Part shown: positions 1 through 7,632 of the stretch, one piece after another
How the letters are laid out: each line of letters starts with the position of its first letter
How positions within the stretch are numbered: the first letter of the stretch is position 1
Assembly: GCA_000434615.1 (NCBI GenBank)
Contig: FR880834.1
Span: 46,932 to 67,945 of the forward strand
Length of the DNA: 21,014 bases
Reading direction: 5' to 3'
Origin: Clostridium sp. CAG:510
GTDB lineage: Bacteria > Bacillota > Clostridia > Lachnospirales > Lachnospiraceae
Notes under the pieces: model-generated
Told to the model about the DNA's origin: nothing
The model's input: the letters and a program-made list of their open reading frames with translations, nothing else
Databases searched by the model: none
Translations under genes and position numbers: made by a program

Positions 1-479
1 TCCCGGTTCAGCAGATCGTTTATGTCAAATAAATCATTGCCTGCCAGTGCATTGGCATCAATGGTGTAAAAGCTGTTTAGCAGGGTTTCATAGTCAGCAT
101 AGCGGTCAAAATCATACTGCACCTGTTTTTGCGGCGGTATAAAAATGCCCGCACTGTTTTCCGAAAGCAGCAATTCTTCCATGGACGCATCCGCCTCCGT
201 AAGCTGTCCGGAAACCTCCCCGGAAGCGCTTAAATGTTCTTTTTCTTCCTGCTCCGGCTCACTGCCCTCTCCCCCGGAAGCTTCTATATAATAAATCACC
301 TCTGCGGGCTGTGTTTCCCTTTCTTCCTGTTTCTGCACTTCCTTTTCTTCGGCTCCGTACACAAAAAGAGGCAGATAAAAATACATGCCTCCCTTGCTGC
401 CGCCTATCACGGCAAGTACCAAAAGCAGCCCCATACAGGACAATATTTTCCGGTATCCCGCTTCTTTCCTGAAAGCCAA
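1..479 (-). CDS. spoIIP: Stage II sporulation protein P, N-terminal part (runs off window)
   Basis: SpoIIP is a membrane-anchored amidase/endopeptidase that degrades septal peptidoglycan during forespore engulfment, in the SpoIID-SpoIIM-SpoIIP complex. About 159 residues are visible; the catalytic amidase_3 domain lies beyond the window. The reading shows a basic start (AFRKEAGYRK), one membrane segment (about residues 11-33, ILSCMGLLLVLAVIGG), an acidic Glu/Gln-rich linker, and then the family-typical stretch YETLLNSFYTIDANAL followed by DLFDINDLLNRD, which resembles the pre-catalytic region of clostridial SpoIIP. I prefer the TTG start at 479 because GGGAGG lies 7 bases upstream; an in-frame ATG at 485 sits almost on that site and is the alternative. 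It follows gpr on the same strand after a gap of about 145 bases, the usual gpr-spoIIP order. Identity is inferred from the N-terminal region and context only. Confidence 0.82.
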   Translation of the reverse strand, partial: MAFRKEAGYRKILSCMGLLLVLAVIGGSKGGMYFYLPLFVYGAEEKEVQKQEERETQPAEVIYYIEASGGEGSEPEQEEKEHLSASGEVSGQLTEADASMEELLLSENSAGIFIPPQKQVQYDFDRYADYETLLNSFYTIDANALAGNDLFDINDLLNR

Positions 480-566
480 AAGCATCCCTCCCGAACCAGC
501 TTTGCCTTGCCTGCCGCAGAACAGTCAGTCCCGGCAAGACTCATCTTCCCCGGCAGAGCCATAGGT

Positions 567-595
567 ATTATATGCGGGGAAGAGGGATTACATGC
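567..595 (-). promoter_or_regulatory. Possible sigma-E-type promoter for spoIIP
   Basis: In the gpr-spoIIP gap the minus strand reads CATATAAT (567-574), one mismatch from the sigma-E -10 consensus CATACAAT. It is preceded by 14 bases and then GCATGTA (589-595), a partial match to the sigma-E -35 element. No TTGACA-like -35 suits a sigma-A reading. spoIIP belongs to the mother-cell sigma-E regulon in Bacillus, which fits. It is a consensus match by eye only. Confidence 0.4.
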
Positions 596-625
596 CCGTA
601 TTACCTGTGCATTGGACACTTCCTC

Positions 626-1540
626 TTACTTTTCTCTCTCCAGAGCCATGTTTATGCCCTCCGCCACCATGAAGCTCACCTGCTTTATGACGGCATCGAT
701 GTCCTTGCTGGTAACGTACATGTTATGAAGCTCCGCAAAGGCATTCCGGCACTCGGAAAGGTAATTCCGCCTGTCCGCCTCGCTTTCCTCCGAAAGCATT
801 TTTTCCAGTGCATCTAAGACAATGGTCGCCGCATCCACAACCGTGGGAATCCCGATGGCAATGACCGGAATACCCATGCTTTCTTCCGTCAGGGCATTCC
901 GGTGGTTGCCCACGCCGGAACCGGGATGAATGCCCGTGTCCGTAATCTGGATGGTGCGGTTTAATCTCCTGACATTCCTTGCCGCCAGGGCATCCACCAC
1001 CACCATCATGTCGGGCTTTGTCTGCTCCACCACACCCTTTATGATTTCCGCCGCTTCCATACCGGTTCTGCCGGTCACGCCAGGCTCCATGCAGCTTACC
1101 ACATTCACTTTTTCCGTTCCGTAAGCCGCCATGCCGTATTCCTTTACCATATGGCGCGTAATGAAAAGCTGGTCAACCACATGGGGACCGAGCGCATCCG
1201 CTATGACCTCCCGGTTGCCGAGCCCCACGATAAGAACACTTTTTTCCGCACTGTCGTCCATGGGTAAAATCTGTTTTAAGACCTCCGCAATGGCATTGGC
1301 AATTTCCCTATGACAGTCCTCATCCGGCTCCGTCATGGCAGGCGCCTCTATGGTCACATAGCTGCCCATGGGCTTTCCCATGCTCTTGGCACCGTTCTTT
1401 GTGGTAATCTTCACCGTGGTAATGTGCATGCCTGATTTTTCCGTTTCCTCCGCGATGACTCCGTGCAGGGAACCGTCCGCTTCCGAGATGCTTTCCCTGG
1501 CTTCCAGAGCCAGGTCCGTTCTCGCCTGAAAATAACTCAT
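626..1540 (-). CDS. gpr: Spore germination protease GPR
   Basis: GPR (peptidase family A25) is made as a zymogen in the forespore, processes itself, and at germination cleaves the small acid-soluble proteins that coat spore DNA. The 304-residue product carries the family signatures in order: RTDLALEARE (7-16), which is the conserved autoprocessing region; SVLIVGLGN (101-109); ADALGP (114-119) with Asp115; VVDALAARN (181-189) with Asp183; and GIHPGSGVGNHR (203-214). Asp115 and Asp183 match the two aspartates considered catalytic in the Bacillus enzyme. It is about 60 residues shorter than Bacillus GPR because the long insert after the VVDAxTI region is missing, and its propeptide would be only about 8 residues. 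ATG start with AGAGGA just upstream. It is divergent from rpsT and leads into spoIIP. Forespore-specific sigma-G control is expected from the family, but I could not identify the promoter. Confidence 0.95.
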   Translation of the reverse strand: MSYFQARTDLALEARESISEADGSLHGVIAEETEKSGMHITTVKITTKNGAKSMGKPMGSYVTIEAPAMTEPDEDCHREIANAIAEVLKQILPMDDSAEKSVLIVGLGNREVIADALGPHVVDQLFITRHMVKEYGMAAYGTEKVNVVSCMEPGVTGRTGMEAAEIIKGVVEQTKPDMMVVVDALAARNVRRLNRTIQITDTGIHPGSGVGNHRNALTEESMGIPVIAIGIPTVVDAATIVLDALEKMLSEESEADRRNYLSECRNAFAELHNMYVTSKDIDAVIKQVSFMVAEGINMALEREK

Positions 1541-1598
1541 ATCCTCTTTTGCCTTTCTTATTTTTTACTATTTTTTGCAAAAAAACAAGGAATATGTA

Positions 1599-1627
1599 TT
1601 GACATTTGGGAATGTGTATCTTACAAT
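1599..1627 (+). promoter_or_regulatory. Sigma-A promoter of rpsT
   Basis: A perfect -35 TTGACA (1599-1604), a 17-base spacer and -10 TACAAT (1622-1627) give a near-consensus vegetative promoter. Transcription should start near 1634, leaving an mRNA leader of about 80 bases before rpsT. This is consistent with high expression of a ribosomal protein gene. Confidence 0.85.
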
Positions 1628-1703
1628 ATTACAGTATGTTTACATTGGTCGTCCGTGTCTGGCCTTAATGGAACATTTTCTTACAATCAATCATTTGGAA
1701 AAT

Positions 1704-1710
1704 GGAGGTG
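1704..1710 (+). promoter_or_regulatory. Ribosome binding site fixing the TTG start of rpsT
   Basis: GGAGGTG stands 6 bases before the TTG at 1717 and there is no ATG alternative that keeps the conserved ANIKSAKKR N-terminus. The site therefore decides the non-ATG start. Confidence 0.85.
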
Positions 1711-1716
1711 TAGATC

Positions 1717-1980
1717 TTGGCTAATATCAAATCTGCAAAGAAGAGAATCGTTGTTGCTCAGGTAAGAACTGAAAGAAATAAGGCTATCAAGTCCGGCGTT
1801 AAAACAGCTATTAAAAAAGTAAATGCTGCTGTTGAAGCTGGTGATAAGGCTGCTGCTTCTGCTGCATTAGTTGCTGCTACAAGCGAAATTAATTCAGCTG
1901 CTTCCAAGGGAGTATATCACAAAAACAATGCTTCCAGAAAAGTATCCCGTTTAGCTGCTGCCGTTAACAAGATGGCATAA
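1717..1980 (+). CDS. rpsT: 30S ribosomal protein S20
   Basis: S20 is a primary 16S rRNA-binding protein of the small subunit. The 87-residue product begins ANIKSAKKRI, the S20 signature, and is Lys/Ala-rich with the expected helical pattern (KAIKSGVKTAIKKV, then AAASKGVYHKNNASRKVSRLA split over the last third). It is the only plus-strand gene here, with its own promoter, a strong ribosome binding site and a hairpin terminator, so it is a single-gene unit. It starts with TTG; E. coli rpsT also uses UUG, where this is linked to autogenous control by S20. Codon use is strongly biased to GCT, GTT and AAA, unlike the GCC/CCG-rich neighbours, as expected for a highly expressed gene. Its position beside gpr is conserved among many Firmicutes. 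Confidence 0.97.
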   Translation: MANIKSAKKRIVVAQVRTERNKAIKSGVKTAIKKVNAAVEAGDKAAASAALVAATSEINSAASKGVYHKNNASRKVSRLAAAVNKMA

Positions 1981-2011
1981 TCGAAATAAAAAAGCTAATT
2001 ACATCAGAAAT

Positions 2012-2045
2012 AAAAAACATCCATACCGTCATGTGGATGTTTTTT
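2012..2045 (+). terminator. Rho-independent terminator of rpsT
   Basis: AAAAAACATCCA (2012-2023) pairs perfectly with TGGATGTTTTTT (2034-2045) around a 10-base loop and runs into further T residues. It lies 31 bases after the rpsT stop. The A-tract on the left arm means it could also act on minus-strand transcripts. Confidence 0.88.
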
Positions 2046-2075
2046 ATTTTGTCCATTTGTGCGAAATTTTTCATT

Positions 2076-2101
2076 AAAAAAGGAGCTTCCGCTCCTTTTT
2101 T
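2076..2101 (-). terminator. Terminator closing the apt-rel-TPM transcription unit
   Basis: AAAAAAGGAGC (2076-2086) and GCTCCTTTTTT (2091-2101) form a perfect 11-base-pair stem with a 4-base loop. On the minus strand the stem is followed by a T-run and sits about 10 bases after the TPM-protein stop. It is symmetrical and can work in both directions, giving rpsT a second stop. Confidence 0.88.
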
Positions 2102-2111
2102 TCCCCGGTGT

Positions 2112-2999
2112 CTATCTTCTTCGTCCGCCACCGCCGTGGTGCACGCCGCCCCGGCTCACATGTCCGCCCGACCTTCCGTGGGAGCCTCCCGAGCTTCCGG
2201 AGCTGCTCTCAATTTTACGGCTTGTCAGCGTCGTATTCACCAGTTCATCCTTCTGCACATGGCATACCACGTTGTTTTTATCCAGATAAGTAGATGCTCC
2301 CGTGGTCTTTTTTCCTTCCTTCGGTTTGATATGCAGGGCAATAAAATAGCCTGCCACCACAGCGGGAATAAGAATGACAATAAACCAGGGGATGTTGATG
2401 CCTTTCTTTCCGGACATTTCCCGGTATATGTTTTCCACGTAGGTCCTATACGCCCGGTAAGGACTGCTGTCCACATTGTCTGTCACATCATCCAGCACTC
2501 TGTTTACCATGCCTGTTGTATAGTGCTCATAGACCCTGCCGCAGGTGGATAACCAGGTCCCCGCCTGACTGTACGCCGTCCCCGCCAGAAACCAGTTGTC
2601 TAAAAGCAGGGCGCCGTCCCCATGCACCTTGTCGTAACCAAAATTGTTGTCATCGTAGAAATCGTCTGCATAGTTACGCATGCTCGTGTTCCAGTTGGCA
2701 TTGGTATTGTCCCGGTCCTCATAACCGCCGTAGGACAAAATCGGCTCATTTAAGGTCACTACTACCAAATCACAGTGTATCTGCGCTTCTCTTTCCGCAA
2801 TCAGCGCTTCCAATCTGCTTTCTTCCTCATCCGTAAGTTTATCGGCAAAATCGTATACTCTCTGTGTGGGCGCCTGATTGTTTCCTCTCTTTGCCCCGCC
2901 GTCCAAGGCATTATGGAGGAAATATACGCCCACGTAAGCGGCTGCCAGTACCAAAACGATGAGAAACAGCCACCTGAAATACTTAAAATATGCTTTCAT
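2112..2999 (-). CDS. TPM-domain membrane protein with Gly/Ser/His-rich tail
   Basis: The 295-residue product has an N-terminal membrane segment (about 9-29), an extracytoplasmic region of about 170 residues (50-195), a second membrane segment (about 203-222), and a tail that ends in a Ser/Gly/His/Arg-rich low-complexity stretch (266-295). The region from VYDFADKLTDEEESRLEALI onward, with CDLVVVTLNEP, resembles the TPM (YgcG/DUF477) fold, and a glycine-rich C-terminus is typical of that family. Members have been linked to photosystem II repair in plants; their bacterial role is not settled. It lies 29 bases after a zinc-ribbon membrane protein gene and is the last gene before the terminator, so the two are probably co-transcribed. 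The gene is intact. Family assignment is fairly secure; function is unknown. Confidence 0.75.
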   Translation of the reverse strand: MKAYFKYFRWLFLIVLVLAAAYVGVYFLHNALDGGAKRGNNQAPTQRVYDFADKLTDEEESRLEALIAEREAQIHCDLVVVTLNEPILSYGGYEDRDNTNANWNTSMRNYADDFYDDNNFGYDKVHGDGALLLDNWFLAGTAYSQAGTWLSTCGRVYEHYTTGMVNRVLDDVTDNVDSSPYRAYRTYVENIYREMSGKKGINIPWFIVILIPAVVAGYFIALHIKPKEGKKTTGASTYLDKNNVVCHVQKDELVNTTLTSRKIESSSGSSGGSHGRSGGHVSRGGVHHGGGGRRR

Positions 3000-3028
3000 G
3001 AAACCCTTACCTTTCCCCGCTCTTTTCC

Positions 3029-4021
3029 TTACAAAAATACAAAGAGATATTTTAACAGAACCATAATGGCAGACAAACAGGCAAACACCGTTGCCCCGTA
3101 GGCAAATACCTTCGGTTTTGACAAGGGTACTTTTCCTACGATTTTTCCCGTCTGTCCGTTAATGTAAAAGATATAGGCTTCATTTTTGTATATGTACCGG
3201 TAAATCCAGACCGGAAGCAGGGTAAAGCAATGTTCCTTCTGCTCTAAGGTAATGCGTTCGTTTTCCCTTCCCTGTACGCCTGTATAGCCCTGCAGGCTGT
3301 TGTTCAAAATCTCATGCATGTCGGCTTTTGACTTGCTTTCCGCACGTCCTTTTGCTTCTTCCGCTTCCATATTGTAATGCTCTGCGGAAAAGCCGGATAA
3401 AAAGCATTCCTTAAAGTCCTCCAGTTGTCCGTACCGGTACGGCTCCATCAAATCCATGGTAGCGTCCGGCATCAGATAGGAAGCATCCGCCGGCACCTTT
3501 TCAAAGGTTGCCTCCAGGTCCCTGACAATGTGGTAGGTTTTCGTTTCGGTAAATTCCCGTCCTCCCGATACCCAGGTGCGGACTATCCTGCCAAGGCCGT
3601 CAAAAAAGCCTTTTGCCCGGTAATCGTACATCCAGAACGGCACGTACATACCGGTCATGGTATCGAGTTTTACATCCGAGCAGAAATCATCCGGTGCGAA
3701 AACACAGGATTTGAATTTCTTACGCATCAGCTCTTTAATTTTGTCCTTTCCCAAAAGAAAGGGAATCATGAGCTTCGGACGATACTGTCCCGACACTCTC
3801 TCATCAAAGATAATATAGTCCTCACAGTAAGGACAACGGGACGCGGATAAATAGTCCCGTATCTGCAGTTCTCCCCCGCAGTTCTGGCACTGAAAGGTGG
3901 TGGGTTCTTCGCCCGCTAACTTTTCGTCACTGTCAAAGCTCTGGCAGTACGGACAGTACATCCTGTGCTGTTCCGGACTGTAAACCGTGTTACCGCCGCA
4001 GTTTTTACACTTAAATATCAT
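3029..4021 (-). CDS. Double zinc-ribbon protein with C-terminal membrane anchor
   Basis: A 330-residue protein of unknown function. It opens with two zinc ribbons of the same design: Cys5/Cys8 with Cys23/Cys26 (KCKNCGG and YCPYCQ), then Cys45/Cys48 with Cys63/Cys66 (QCQNCGG and RCPYCE). A middle domain of about 200 residues follows, containing GMYVPFWMYDY and LLPVWIYRYIY, and the last 25 residues are hydrophobic, a probable tail anchor. The DUF-type arrangement is common in Lachnospiraceae as a TFIIB-type zinc-ribbon protein; similarity to TFIIB is limited to the metal knuckles. I chose the ATG at 4021 because GGGGGA is 6 bases upstream and the N-terminus then starts at the ribbon; an ATG at 4087 would overlap the previous gene and add 22 basic residues. 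It sits between the metallo-beta-lactamase and TPM genes. Confidence 0.75.
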   Translation of the reverse strand: MIFKCKNCGGNTVYSPEQHRMYCPYCQSFDSDEKLAGEEPTTFQCQNCGGELQIRDYLSASRCPYCEDYIIFDERVSGQYRPKLMIPFLLGKDKIKELMRKKFKSCVFAPDDFCSDVKLDTMTGMYVPFWMYDYRAKGFFDGLGRIVRTWVSGGREFTETKTYHIVRDLEATFEKVPADASYLMPDATMDLMEPYRYGQLEDFKECFLSGFSAEHYNMEAEEAKGRAESKSKADMHEILNNSLQGYTGVQGRENERITLEQKEHCFTLLPVWIYRYIYKNEAYIFYINGQTGKIVGKVPLSKPKVFAYGATVFACLSAIMVLLKYLFVFL

Positions 4022-4058
4022 TGCTTCCCCCAAACGTTTCCTGTAAAAAAAGCTTCTG

Positions 4059-4688
4059 CTAAAAAAACGGATTATACTTCTTCTCATGCTCTACGGAAGT
4101 GGCATCGCCGTGTCCCGGATAGAGCTTTACGTCATCCGGCAGGGTAAAGATTTTCTCCCTTACGGAATTAAGCAGCTTGCTGCCGCTCCCCGTAGGGAAA
4201 TCGGTACGTCCCACCGACTCTAAGAAAACGGTGTCTCCGCAGAATACCACGCCGTCCTCTTTTAAGTAATAACAGCAGCTTCCATCGGTATGTCCGGGTG
4301 TTGCCAGTACCTTAAAAGTAATGCCGGCAAGGGTAAGCTCCTCCCCGTCCGAAACCTCCACATCGGGAACAAGACTTACCTGTGTGCCGGTCCATCCGGA
4401 AAGGTTCTTTTCCGGGTCGGAGGAAAGGGGTACCTCCTCCTTCAAAAGGTAAGTCTTTGCACCGGTTGCCGCCTGCAGCTCCTTTACCCCGAGAATATGG
4501 TCAAAATGTCCGTGTGTCAAAAGAATGGCTGCCACGGAAAGACCTTTTTCCTTTATTTTTTCATAGATATAGGTGCCTCTGTCCGCCGGGTCTATGACCA
4601 CCGTTTCCGTTTTTCCTTCTTTATGGATGTAATAACAGTTGGTCGCGCAGCTTCCCAAAACAATTCTGCCAATCTGTAACTCTGCCAT
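4059..4688 (-). CDS. MBL-fold metallo-hydrolase, glyoxalase-II-like
   Basis: The 209-residue product is a compact metallo-beta-lactamase-fold hydrolase. The metal ligands are visible: THGHFDH (58-64), His133 in ATPGHTDGS, Asp152 in FCGDTVF, and His193 in YPGHGD. The arrangement and length match the GloB/YqgX group, whose members are predicted to hydrolyse thioesters such as S-lactoylglutathione analogues; the substrate here is unknown. The C-terminal helical glutathione-binding domain of classical glyoxalase II is absent. Its ATG overlaps the rel stop by one base (TAATG), indicating translational coupling, and placement right after rel is common in Firmicutes. Alternative assignment is a generic MBL-fold enzyme, which would not change the chemistry class. 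Confidence 0.9.
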   Translation of the reverse strand: MAELQIGRIVLGSCATNCYYIHKEGKTETVVIDPADRGTYIYEKIKEKGLSVAAILLTHGHFDHILGVKELQAATGAKTYLLKEEVPLSSDPEKNLSGWTGTQVSLVPDVEVSDGEELTLAGITFKVLATPGHTDGSCCYYLKEDGVVFCGDTVFLESVGRTDFPTGSGSKLLNSVREKIFTLPDDVKLYPGHGDATSVEHEKKYNPFF

Positions 4689-6991
4689 TATCCCACAGTC
4701 CTTTCTATGTCAATCACACTATCTATCATACGCAGCTTATCAATGATTTTCGTAAGCTCTTCCCTGCTTGTTACCTCGAAGGAGAGCTGCATGGTGGCAA
4801 TGCCCTGCTTGCTGGTACGGGTATTGACGGAAATAATGTTGATATCCCTCTCCGTAAACGCCTTGGACACATCCGCCAAAAGGCCGTTACGGTTGTTGGC
4901 ATAAATCTTGATATCCACAAAGAACTTGCCGGCATTTGCGGTTTCCGCATCCTGCTGCCAGTCCGCCTCAATCAGACGGTAACGCTCCATTTCCGGCAGG
5001 CTTAGTATATTCACGCAGTCCGTCCGGTGAATGGAAATGCCTCGGCCTCTGGTGACAAAGCCCACAATTTCGTCTCCCGGCACGGGGGAACAGCATTTGG
5101 AAAAACGAACGGATACATCGGTAATACCCTTTACAATGATACCGCTCTTGGATCCTCTTTCGGAGGGCTTCTTCTGGGCATTTTCCGCAATGGAAGCCAG
5201 TACTTCTTCGTTGGTCAGCTCCTTCTTGTGATCCCTCTCGTAGTACTCCTGCATCTTATTGACAATCTGGCCTTCCTTTAAGGCGCCGTGTCCGATGGCA
5301 GCCAGCACCGCATCCCAGTCCAGGAAGCCGTACTTGTGCTGGATAGCCTCCATGTATTCGGGCTTTAACAAATCGGAAAGCTGGATGCTTCTTGCCTTGC
5401 AGTAGTTTGCTAAAAGCTCCTTGCCCTTGCCGATATTGTCTTCCTTAAATTCGTTCTTGAACCACTGGTTAATCTTATTTTTCGCCTGGGTGCTCTTTAC
5501 GATTTTGAGCCAGTCCCGGCTGGGACCCTTGGAATTCTGGGAGGTGATAATTTCCACCCGGTCTCCGTTTTTAATCACATAATCAATGGTGACTAACTTG
5601 CCGTTTACTCTGGCGCCCACCATCCGGTTGCCCACGGCGCTGTGAATGCTGTACGCAAAGTCAATGGGTGTGGATCCTGCGGGCAGATTCTTGACATCCC
5701 CGCTTGGGGTAAAGCAGTATACATTGTCGGAGAACAGGTCGAGGTCGTTTTTCAGCAGATTCATGAACTCCCGGTTGTCGGAGGTGTCTCTCTGCCACTC
5801 CAGTATCTGCCGTAACCAGGTAAGCTTCTCCTCCTCCTGCGTTTCCACTTTCTTGCCGTCGGAAGCTTCCTTGTATTTCCAGTGGGCGGCAATACCGTAT
5901 TCCGCCGCCTTATGCATTTCAAAGGTACGGATCTGCACCTCGAAGGGCTGTCCCGAGCTGCCGATTACCGTGGTGTGCAGGGACTGGTACATATTTGCCT
6001 TGGGCATGGCAATGTAGTCCTTGAAACGTCCCGGAATGGGCTTATACATTTCATGGATAACACCCAGTGCGGCATAACAGTCCTTTACCGTGTCCACAAT
6101 GATACGCACGGCAAACAAATCGTAAATCTGGTCGATGGTCTTGTTCTGGTTCTTCATTTTTTTGTAAATGCTGAAGAAATGCTTGACCCTGCCGTCGATT
6201 TCCGCCTTGATGCCGGCATTTTCAATATGCTTCTTTACTTCCTGCACAATATTTTCAATGTATTTTTCCCGCTCGCTCTTCCGGACCGCAATCTTTTCCA
6301 CCAGATCGTAGTAGGCTTCCGGCTCTAAGTATTTAAGCGCTAAGTCGTCTAACTCTACCTTGATTTTGGAAATACCGAGTCTCTGGGCAATGGGGGAATA
6401 TACCTCTAAGGTTTCCTTTGCAATTCTCTGCTGACTCTCCGGCTTCTGGTACTTTAAGGTACGCATATTGTGGAGTCTGTCCGCCAGCTTGATGATAATG
6501 ACACGGATATCCTTTGCCATGGCAAGGAACATTTTACGCAGGTTTTCCGCCTGCATTTCCAGTCTGGCATCGCTTTCCGAACCGGTACCGCTGCTTAAGG
6601 GGATATTGGCAAGCTTGGTAACACCGTCCACAAGCTGCGCCACTTCCGCCCCGAATTCCTCGGTAATCTGTTCCTCCGTCATGACGGTATCTTCCACTAC
6701 ATCGTGCAGAATGCCTGCCACGATGGTTTCCTTATCCATCTCTAAATCTGCCAGAATGATGGCAACATAAAGAGGGTGGATGATGTAAGGCTCGCCGGAC
6801 TTTCGAAACTGTCCTTCATGTGCCTTGCTTGCCACCTTGTAGGCTTTTTCTATCATGGAAATATCGTCGGAAGGATGGTATTTTTTGACACGCGCAATTA
6901 ACATCTGATAAAGTTCGTCAGGTGTCATAAATTCCTTTAATGCCGTTATTTTTCCATCATCAAGAACCAATCCGTTTTTTTCTTCTGTCAT
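4688..6991 (-). CDS. rel: Bifunctional (p)ppGpp synthetase/hydrolase Rel
   Basis: This 767-residue protein makes and degrades the alarmone (p)ppGpp. Domains in order: HD hydrolase (about 45-195) with His72, the metal pair in ILHDVVEDT (94-102) and KLADRLHNMRTL (168-179); synthetase (about 240-375) with GRFKDYIAMPK (321-331), MYQSLHTTV and EVQIRTFEMH; TGS (about 423-485); helical region; a Cys zinc-finger segment (SKCCSPVPGD 631-640 with Cys659); and a C-terminal ACT domain (about 690-762). The motif RFKD (322-325) is the RxKD form of bifunctional Rel/SpoT enzymes rather than the ExDD form of synthetase-only RelA, and the HD site is intact, so both activities are predicted. Gene order apt-rel-MBL is conserved in Firmicutes. 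It is likely transcribed from the apt promoter. Also commonly annotated relA. Confidence 0.96.
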   Translation of the reverse strand: MTEEKNGLVLDDGKITALKEFMTPDELYQMLIARVKKYHPSDDISMIEKAYKVASKAHEGQFRKSGEPYIIHPLYVAIILADLEMDKETIVAGILHDVVEDTVMTEEQITEEFGAEVAQLVDGVTKLANIPLSSGTGSESDARLEMQAENLRKMFLAMAKDIRVIIIKLADRLHNMRTLKYQKPESQQRIAKETLEVYSPIAQRLGISKIKVELDDLALKYLEPEAYYDLVEKIAVRKSEREKYIENIVQEVKKHIENAGIKAEIDGRVKHFFSIYKKMKNQNKTIDQIYDLFAVRIIVDTVKDCYAALGVIHEMYKPIPGRFKDYIAMPKANMYQSLHTTVIGSSGQPFEVQIRTFEMHKAAEYGIAAHWKYKEASDGKKVETQEEEKLTWLRQILEWQRDTSDNREFMNLLKNDLDLFSDNVYCFTPSGDVKNLPAGSTPIDFAYSIHSAVGNRMVGARVNGKLVTIDYVIKNGDRVEIITSQNSKGPSRDWLKIVKSTQAKNKINQWFKNEFKEDNIGKGKELLANYCKARSIQLSDLLKPEYMEAIQHKYGFLDWDAVLAAIGHGALKEGQIVNKMQEYYERDHKKELTNEEVLASIAENAQKKPSERGSKSGIIVKGITDVSVRFSKCCSPVPGDEIVGFVTRGRGISIHRTDCVNILSLPEMERYRLIEADWQQDAETANAGKFFVDIKIYANNRNGLLADVSKAFTERDINIISVNTRTSKQGIATMQLSFEVTSREELTKIIDKLRMIDSVIDIERTVG

Positions 6992-7021
6992 AGGTCATCG
7001 CACCTTTACCTGTAAGCTGTT

Positions 7022-7546
7022 TTATTTTCCTTCATAAATAATGGCAGATTCCATACGATACTTAGAGAGTCTTTCTCTGCCCTTTAAGCCTGCCAGTTCC
7101 ATTAAGAATACCAGTCCTGCCACTTCGCCGCCCAGTCTTTCCACCAGGTGAATCATGGCTTCCGTGGTACCGCCCGTGGCAATTAAGTCGTCCACGATGA
7201 GCACCTTCTGTCCGGGCTTGATGGCATCCTTGTGAATCTGGATGGTTGCCGTGCCGTACTCCAGATCGTAAGTTTCTTCAATGGTTTCGCAGGGCAGTTT
7301 TCCTTTTTTACGAATCAGTACAAAGGGCTTATGATTATTATAAGCAATGGGGGCTCCAAATATGAATCCTCTGGACTCTGCACCCACTACCACATCATAA
7401 TCAATGTCCTTAATCAGATCCTGCATGGTGTCAATGGCAAGCTGCAGACCGTCCGCATCCTGCAGGACACTGGTTACATCTCTGAAAATAATCCCTTCCT
7501 CCGGAAAATCCGGTATGCTTCTTACATATTCTTCCAATTTCTTCAT
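7022..7546 (-). CDS. apt: Adenine phosphoribosyltransferase
   Basis: Apt converts adenine and PRPP to AMP in purine salvage, in the cytoplasm. The 174-residue product matches the family length and shows YVRSIPDFPEEGIIFRD at the N-terminus (7-23), VVVGAESRGFIFG (52-64) and the PRPP-binding motif VLIVDDLIATGGT (115-127). I chose the ATG at 7546: it begins MKKLEEYVRS as in other Apt proteins, and the purine-rich GGAGGCAGAAGG lies just upstream. A longer reading from 7630 would translate across the -10 element. It is the first gene of the apt-rel-MBL unit and has its own near-consensus promoter. Linking adenine salvage with the alarmone enzyme in one unit is conserved in Firmicutes. Confidence 0.95.
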   Translation of the reverse strand: MKKLEEYVRSIPDFPEEGIIFRDVTSVLQDADGLQLAIDTMQDLIKDIDYDVVVGAESRGFIFGAPIAYNNHKPFVLIRKKGKLPCETIEETYDLEYGTATIQIHKDAIKPGQKVLIVDDLIATGGTTEAMIHLVERLGGEVAGLVFLMELAGLKGRERLSKYRMESAIIYEGK

Positions 7547-7601
7547 AAAGCCTTCTGCCTCCTTCGTATTTCTTCTCTTTCCCTGTCTGAAAATAATAAA
7601 T

Positions 7602-7630
7602 ATTATAATATTTTTCCCACTAAAAGTCAA
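7602..7630 (-). promoter_or_regulatory. Sigma-A promoter of apt-rel unit
   Basis: On the minus strand TTGACT (7625-7630), a 17-base spacer and a perfect TATAAT (7602-7607) precede apt by about 55 bases. The -35 begins only 2 bases after the stop codon of the upstream membrane-protein gene, and no terminator separates them, so read-through from the rseP run can add to this promoter. Confidence 0.85.
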
Positions 7631-7632
7631 AA

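Noticed and set aside
234..728. Plus-strand open frame with hydrophobic Phe-rich start
   Set aside because: It lies antisense to spoIIP and gpr, has no ribosome binding site and no family pattern; the minus-strand frames carry recognisable proteins.
1541..1620. Sigma-G promoter for gpr
   Set aside because: Expected from the family, but no pair of elements at the right spacing matches the consensus; only partial CATATT-like and GATAC-like words are present.
1634..1716. Structured regulatory leader or riboswitch before rpsT
   Set aside because: I found no stable paired element or known riboswitch core in the roughly 80-base leader by eye.
7547..7630. Upstream-extended apt start
   Set aside because: The longer frame crosses the -10 element, so it would not be in the transcript; ATG at 7546 gives the family N-terminus.
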